Shown here: positions 8,601 to 10,868 of the stretch, piece after piece | Numbering within the stretch: position 1 is the stretch's first letter | How the letters are laid out: every line of letters begins with the position of its first letter | Assembly: GCA_005223375.1 (NCBI GenBank) | Contig: RXOD01006238.1 | Location: forward strand, 1 to 10,868 | Source: Amoebophrya sp. AT5.2 | Taxonomy: Eukaryota > Sar > Dinophyceae > Syndiniales > Amoebophryaceae | DNA length: 10,868 nt | Direction of reading: 5' to 3' | Notes under the pieces: model-generated | Told to the model about the DNA's origin: nothing | The model's database searches: none | The model's input: only the letters and a program-made list of their open reading frames with translations | Program-made: the position numbers and the translations under genes

Positions 8601-10748
8601 CCGAGAAGATGAACAAGAAGTGAGCACCGCTGTGCACCACTACAACCTGCGCCGGGCGTCCAAAGCGATCCTCGGGGGCAGTGGTGGCGGTGGTTGGGCA
8701 GCTGGTGCAAGTGCAACTCCTTGCGGATCGCCGCTCGATGGAGCTAATTTATCAAATTCGGGTGGGGGCGATCATGAAGATCCGGGATCTGGTGCTGGTG
8801 GGGCCAACGGATCTTCGTACCTGGGTTTGTTTCCGGCGGCCGCTAGCGCTGCCTTTGCCGGTTTCGGACAGTCGGAAGACGCGTCTACTGCTGCAGGAGC
8901 GGTCAACGAAAGTGCCTCCACGGCAAGGACCCATAGAGCGCCGCGCTCCGGCTACAACGAGTTGTTCGACTACGACGAGCACCATCACCAGAAACGCAGT
9001 ATAGTACCCAACCGTTCCTCCCGCCGGATCTCGACCACCTATGGGCAACATTATGTTGGGGGCCGCCGATCTACAGTGCTACACTCCACCGATCGGCAGC
9101 GGCGCATGACCACCACGATGAACATGAGCCCGATTGGCAACAAGCTGTCTTTGTCCAAATGGGAGCGCAACGTCGACAGCAGCAAGCCTTTGGAGAACTA
9201 CTACAAGACAAACGTGCGCGTCTCGACGTTGATGGATGTTGCTGGGTGTCAGAACAGTCACGTTCTTTTCGCTCCTGCGTGTGCAGCTGGTGGTGTGCCG
9301 CCGACGTCGTCCACGACTTTATCCTCGCGCAATCAAAACAACAAATCCTGCTCATTCCCGACTGCCAACTGCGTGCTGAATCAGGCCGCGGGCAAGCTGA
9401 AGAAAAAGCGGGAAATGTGGCGGGTGCTGAAAAAAAGGCTGAAACAAGGAAGGGAACGCAGCAAGCAGCAGGAGCAATTGCACTACCAAAATGCTTCCTC
9501 GCCCGACCACGACCAGCACCAAGACCGGCTTCTTTCAGCACCAAGAACTTCGCACCAAGACCAAACTATTCGAAGTTCTCATTACCTACAGAAGCCTGAG
9601 CCCCCTCCGACCACGTCAAGAGCTCGATCACGAACGAAATCGGTCGCAACGTCCTCGATTGCGAGTGCCAGTCCGACGACATCAAACGGCAAGAGCCATG
9701 GGTACTATGGACGAGTGCGACGACCACGAATGAACGGCGACGGTGAGGCTCCTGCGGCGATCGGCCCCTCAGCGACTCCTGACCGGGCGGACCGCGGCAG
9801 CTTCGTGGGCGTGACAGTGAAGGCCCTGCACAAGTTGTCTGCGGACTTGAAAGGCCGCATCTTCGCGACGCTGAAAAAGATCGTCGATGTGAATCTCGTG
9901 ACAGCGGAGGCTGCTGGTGTCAGATCCCCTGTAGATGATCAAGAAGATGATCTGGGGACGTCGAGAAGACGCGCAGCCGCTCGCTCTCTGCTTTCCTGGG
10001 TGGATTTTGAGGCGTTTCTGGATCATCACCAAGGTTGTTCCGGCGGACAAACGACCTGCGCTCCGAGTTCTCCCACCTGGGATACAACTACTTCTAGTGC
10101 TTCCAATGTGCTCGAAAAGACGCTTCTGGAGCTGAGTGACGCTTTGAGCTTGCTCCGACGGACGTTGTGCAAGCGGTCGCACTATAGAGCCCTGCGCGGG
10201 AAGATCTTCGACTACTTGACGACAGTGTTTCTCCAGGGCTTTTGCAAAACGACGGAGGAACTCGCACTTTGCTTCGCGGAAGAGCTGAAACAAGCGGCGG
10301 AAGTGGAAGTGGAGCAGCAGCAAGAAGACCATCAGGAGGAAGCCTCCGGCGGGCGTTCGAGCACGGAAACGATCCAGCCCACGGAACCCCACCACGCGCC
10401 GCCTCTTCCCCTCGCCAAGGCGAAGCAAATCCTGGTGCAACGGCAAACAGCGAGCACCACCGTTACGGACGGCGTCGCACGATCCACCTCGATAACCGAG
10501 GTTGGCGCCGGGGGCGGCGGCACCTCGGACGACCACAACATCTGCGGGTCGTCGCAATCAGACTCCAACGAAAACAGTCGCAAAGGAGTGTCGACCGTGC
10601 CCATCGCGGCGAGGGAGGCCAGCAGCAGCAACCTACTGGCGCAGCAGCTCTCCTTCGAAGCGTCGGAGCAGGATGCGGAGGACGCTTTGCCGGTGATGCC
10701 GCGTATCGTACAGGATTATGACCGGACCAGGTGGAAAGTGACCAACTG
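2635..10748 (+). CDS. Very large multi-exon gene, product of unknown function (partial at 3' end)
   Basis: I join nine coding segments: 2635-2637, 3068-3324, 3581-4010, 4112-4593, 4736-5017, 5297-5463, 5642-6509, 6687-7404 and 7711-10748. All introns are GT-AG with phases 0,2,0,2,2,1,2,0, and the ninth starts in phase 2. The joined frame stays open for 2,081 codons and continues past the window. The agreement of phases at eight junctions is the main support. The product alternates compact, probably alpha-helical blocks (about residues 35-86, 392-540, 800-880, 1010-1069, 1267-1350, 1768-1800, 1866-1940) with low-complexity linkers: Gln/Glu at 127-137, Gly/Pro at 259-298, and Ser/Gln/Met/His at 615-790. 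One hydrophobic stretch (about 592-604) could be a membrane helix but is short. I recognise no catalytic motif. Helical blocks of this kind occur in tethering and scaffold proteins, but I cannot assign a family. The first two coding segments are the least certain. Confidence 0.6.
2638..3067 (+). other. Intron 1 (phase 0, 430 bp)
   Basis: The donor GATG|GTAAGT is strong. The acceptor is TTCACAAG at 3067, or CAG at 3070 with the same phase. There are stops in all forward frames through the middle. A weak partner of the donor region occurs inside it: TACCATCT at about 2951-2958 is complementary to AGATGGTA across the donor. An additional small exon in this long intron cannot be excluded. Confidence 0.45.
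3068..3324 (+). CDS. Exon 2 of the large gene
   Basis: It encodes about residues 2-87, starting with a Glu-rich strand and then a well-mixed, globular-looking segment with PSFWISCP, IVFSGITVVPRF and KLRDFLSAKVHEPFAPEHIR. It ends CG|GTACTA in phase 2, so the last codon (Arg) is completed by the G that opens exon 3. No in-frame ATG occurs before Met-Met near 3207, which is why the start is placed upstream. Confidence 0.6.
3325..3580 (+). other. Intron 2 (phase 2, 256 bp)
   Basis: The donor is GTACTA and the acceptor GTCCTATCAG|GTG. It is AT-richer than the exons and has stops in the joined frame. A second acceptor-like CACCAG sits at 3384 after a pyrimidine tract, but the sequence after it is not open. 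Phase 2 on both sides gives a clean Arg codon. Confidence 0.7.
3581..4010 (+). CDS. Exon 3 of the large gene
   Basis: It encodes residues 87 (split) to 230. A conserved-looking start (GVGFVEEYTRTAYPLDVQHA) is followed by a Gln/Glu tract at 127-137, then a mixed region with DADVWVVDVHRGTLSPIRLS and a charged part (DFDRKKRRALKIVVDAE). It ends exactly on a codon boundary before GTAAGT. Confidence 0.75.
3699..3731 (+). repeat. CAG/CAA/GAG trinucleotide tract encoding Gln/Glu
   Basis: Eleven in-frame codons, CAG, CAA or GAG only, encode nine Gln and two Glu. It is an imperfect CAG microsatellite inside exon 3 and is likely to vary in length between strains. Confidence 0.85.
3996..4022 (+). repeat. 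8-bp inverted repeat enclosing the intron 3 donor
   Basis: AACAGTAC at 3996-4003 and GTACTGTT at 4015-4022 are perfect reverse complements. The 11-nt loop between them contains the exon-intron junction at 4010|4011. In RNA this could hide or present the splice site; it may also be chance. Confidence 0.6.
4011..4111 (+). other. Intron 3 (phase 0, 101 bp)
   Basis: The donor is GTAAGT and the acceptor CTCTCATGCAG|ATA, with a pyrimidine stretch before it. It is AT-rich, with CTGATTTAATTGATCTAAT as possible branch-point context. It is the shortest and most conventional intron here. The donor lies in the loop of an 8-bp hairpin (see the repeat entry). Confidence 0.8.
4112..4593 (+). CDS. Exon 4 of the large gene
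   Basis: It encodes residues 231-391 (last codon split). A helical start (IRQKIQHCFQSRAKGLKHWR) leads into a Gly then Pro-rich linker (259-298), a folded-looking piece with FRLAISRNTVSDFVLDPTDQ, then an Ala/Gly/Lys-rich stretch ending in an Asp run. It ends in phase 2 with the first two bases of a Trp codon, completed by exon 5. Confidence 0.75.
4594..4735 (+). other. Intron 4 (phase 2, 142 bp)
   Basis: The donor GTGCGG is weak and departs from GTAAG, but it is supported by exact phase agreement. The acceptor is CGCTTCAG|GTT. It is AT-rich compared with both exons and carries a subterminal inverted repeat listed separately. A competing donor, GTACTA at 4662, lies after the stop of the exon 4 frame and can be set aside. 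Confidence 0.7.
4602..4727 (+). repeat. Subterminal inverted repeat of intron 4
   Basis: The left arm is 4602-4619 (ATTCAAATTCATATTCGA) and the right arm 4709-4727 (TCGAATACCAATTTCGAAT). The arms are reverse complements except for one inserted base and two mismatches. They sit 8 nt inside each end of the intron, so the intron can fold on itself and bring its ends together. Confidence 0.7.
4736..5017 (+). CDS. Exon 5 of the large gene
   Basis: It encodes residues 391-485 (both end codons split). It starts with an aromatic-rich segment (LDCLWSNYLAP), then a Ser-rich loop, then what looks like a helix pair (YTGKMYEELAKMVDLAFLES, then CLMQFPGIVG). It ends GGTG|GTAAGG in phase 2. Read through, the junction would give Trp then TAA. 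A long open frame on the opposite strand also covers this exon but is judged a shadow. Confidence 0.7.
5009..5271 (+). repeat. Inverted repeat spanning the intron 5 donor and recurring near its 3' end
   Basis: GACCAGGTGGTAA at 5009-5021 is matched, as reverse complement, by TTACCAACTGGTC at 5259-5271 with 12 of 13 bases. The left arm is nine exonic bases plus GTAA of the donor; the right arm is intronic. This is the terminal-inverted-repeat geometry expected of a transposon-derived intron. Confidence 0.75.
5018..5296 (+). other. Intron 5 (phase 2, 279 bp), inverted-repeat flanked
   Basis: The donor is GTAAGG and the acceptor AAAATTACACAG|CGG. It is the only phase-compatible AG without a stop between the last upstream stop (5238-5240) and the clearly coding part of exon 6. 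An inverted repeat spans the donor and recurs 25 nt before the acceptor, and the intron has an 8-bp G/C hairpin in its middle. Joining gives a Cys codon at the junction. Confidence 0.6.
5174..5198 (+). repeat. GC-rich hairpin inside intron 5
   Basis: GCAGGGGG (5174-5181) and CCCCCTGC (5191-5198) form a perfect 8-bp stem with a 9-nt loop. It should be very stable in RNA. It could shorten the effective distance between splice sites; no terminator role is implied in a eukaryotic intron. Confidence 0.75.
5297..5463 (+). CDS. Exon 6 of the large gene
   Basis: It encodes residues 485-541 (both end codons split). The acidic start is followed by an aromatic-rich, clearly protein-like segment (FREFCREYSTTDTWNTYSMI, then FNWSEKDLLDALLASVV). 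It ends AAAG|GTACTT in phase 1. The first base of Gly541 comes from here and the other two from exon 7. Confidence 0.7.
5444..5481 (+). repeat. 7-bp inverted repeat enclosing the intron 6 donor
   Basis: GGAACCA at 5444-5450 and TGGTTCC at 5475-5481 are perfect reverse complements. The donor (5463|5464) lies in the loop between them. This resembles the arrangement at the intron 3 donor. Confidence 0.55.
5464..5641 (+). other. Intron 6 (phase 1, 178 bp)
   Basis: The donor is GTACTT and the acceptor TTCGAAACCACAG|GAA after a T/C-rich tract. The centre is AT-rich (AAATTCAAATTCAAAATTTT region), which contrasts with the exons. It is the only phase 1 intron and both sides agree. Confidence 0.75.
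5642..6509 (+). CDS. Exon 7 of the large gene
   Basis: It encodes residues 541-830 (both end codons split). A basic, Ser/Pro-rich start is followed by a hydrophobic run (SIIILVLLALLYTDSLVV, about 592-609) that could be a membrane segment or a buried helix. A long low-complexity region rich in Ser, Arg, Gln, Met and His (about 615-790) follows. It ends with a helical block (KQDWHRRPTVENVLLLLEAF and NYRRWDQER). The exon ends GATG|GTAAGC in phase 2; read through, it would give Trp then TAA. Confidence 0.75.
6510..6686 (+). other. Intron 7 (phase 2, 177 bp), inverted-repeat flanked
   Basis: The donor is GTAAGC. The acceptor ATGCCGTATAG|CTT lacks a pyrimidine tract but is the best phase-compatible AG; the next one, at 6773, would delete a coherent helical stretch. 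Inverted-repeat arms overlap both splice sites. The intron carries a 27-nt block that recurs inverted at 10811-10837. Joining gives a Cys codon. Confidence 0.6.
6604..6630 (-). repeat. Copy 1 of an intronic interspersed repeat (inverted relative to copy 2)
   Basis: The reverse complement of this 27-nt block in intron 7 matches 10811-10837 at 25 of 27 positions. Weaker, gapped similarity continues on the copy 2 side through a GGGTAGGGAG-like stretch. Both copies lie in introns of the same gene. Confidence 0.75.
6687..7404 (+). CDS. Exon 8 of the large gene
   Basis: It encodes residues 830 (split) to 1069. It opens with a Pro-rich turn, then a Cys/aromatic-rich helical block (SFCCTYAAELYVWHIHRRIC, then LVLDRLSRLFDHH). 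A Ser/Ala/Pro-rich linker follows, and then a strongly helical end (ITLLARFAKNYGVALTQASL, then EFYKRFLPSLTTLCTQTIVE, then PQVRALVNSMEVVKEDVLAS). It ends GTTG|GTAAGT in phase 0. Confidence 0.8.
7579..7618 (+). repeat. Palindrome and nested hairpin in intron 8
   Basis: A 19-nt palindrome with one central base lies at 7596-7614 (GCAGGACTG, C, CAGTCCTGC). A competing outer stem pairs GTCGGCAG (7579-7586) with CTGCCGAC (7611-7618). The two folds share the right arm, so only one can form at a time. Confidence 0.75.
7621..7656 (+). repeat. Short tandem repeat, period 18, in intron 8
   Basis: TGAAAATGAATAT at 7621-7633 is repeated exactly at 7639-7651. It is AT-rich in an otherwise GC-rich intron and is probably a young minisatellite of two units. 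Confidence 0.7.
7711..10748 (+). CDS. Exon 9 of the large gene (3 kb, gene continues past window)
   Basis: It encodes residues 1070-2081 plus two bases. The beginning is Asn/Ser/Gly/Gln-rich. A helical block follows (VDLFTLIDSALSMYGQHDFV with ALGEVIERYCELVLQHCN at about 1267-1310, then EHMLLLVAMLNDVSRIASSS), ending in an acidic DSDTDSDREDEQE stretch. A long disordered Ser/Arg/Gly/His-rich region leads to two further helical blocks: VTVKALHKLSADLKGRIFAT with LKKIVDVN near 1770-1800, and LEKTLLELSDALSLLRRTLC with RALRGKIFDYLTTVFLQGF near 1866-1910. A Glu/Gln-rich segment and a Ser-rich tail follow. It ends ACTG|GTAAGT in phase 2. The helical blocks separated by linkers recall vesicle-tethering or cytoskeletal scaffold proteins only in general style, so no family is claimed. 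Internal short introns are not needed, as the frame is open throughout. Confidence 0.8.
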
Positions 10749-10868
10749 GTAAGTGAATGGCAATGGGTCCCCCCTTGGGTGGCGGATTGCCCTAGGTGGC
10801 GAGCGCGAAGCGCCGGGCGGTTTCAGAGATGCCCCATGGTGGGGGTAGGGAGTAGATGAAGGCGCGGG
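10749..10868 (+). other. Start of intron 9 (phase 2), continues past window
   Basis: The donor is GTAAGT after ACTG. No reading frame resembling the gene follows. A 6-bp stem pairs GGCAAT (10759-10764) with ATTGCC (10786-10791). The later part holds copy 2 of the intronic repeat and is G-rich. The acceptor lies outside the window. Confidence 0.7.
10811..10837 (+). repeat. Copy 2 of the intronic interspersed repeat
   Basis: CGCCGGGCGG, then TTTCAGAGA, then TGCCCCAT; 25 of 27 bases match the reverse complement of 6604-6630 in intron 7. It lies 62 nt into intron 9. Confidence 0.75.

Overview
This looks like a nuclear segment of a protist. The evidence is a GC-rich sequence, a tandem pair of plus-strand genes, and a second gene cut by nine GT-AG introns whose phases agree exactly from exon to exon. 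No bacterial operon, ribosome-binding-site pattern, rRNA, tRNA, CRISPR array or IS element is visible. The lineage cannot be fixed from sequence alone. Proteins rich in Gln, Ser and Gly, together with introns that look like mobile introner elements, would suit an alveolate or dinoflagellate-like genome (Amoebophrya comes to mind), but this is inference.

Layout. Bases 1-248 are 5' flank of gene 1, with a TATA-like stretch and a 53-codon upstream ORF. Bases 249-2288 are an uninterrupted gene for a histidine acid phosphatase (histidine phosphatase superfamily, branch 2) with an RHGAR active-site motif and a distal HD motif. Bases 2289-2634 are intergenic or 5' UTR. From about 2635 past the window end runs one very large gene. 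I join exons at 2635-2637, 3068-3324, 3581-4010, 4112-4593, 4736-5017, 5297-5463, 5642-6509, 6687-7404 and 7711-10748 into 2,081 codons that stay open, incomplete at the C-terminus. The product alternates predicted helical blocks with Gln/Ser/Gly/Pro-rich linkers, and I do not recognise its family. The two genes share no evident pathway; they are simply adjacent and co-oriented.

The most interesting signal is in the introns. In three of them (starting at 5018, 6510 and 7405) an inverted repeat of 11-18 nt spans the 5' splice site, half in the exon and half in the intron, and its partner lies at or near the 3' splice site. A fourth intron has a subterminal inverted repeat. Part of the intron at 6510 recurs, in opposite orientation, in the intron starting at 10749. 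Donors favour TG|GTAAG rather than AG|GTAAG, and several exon ends share GACCAGG. This is the expected signature of introns born from small inverted-repeat transposons (introners), or alternatively of introns whose ends pair in the pre-mRNA.
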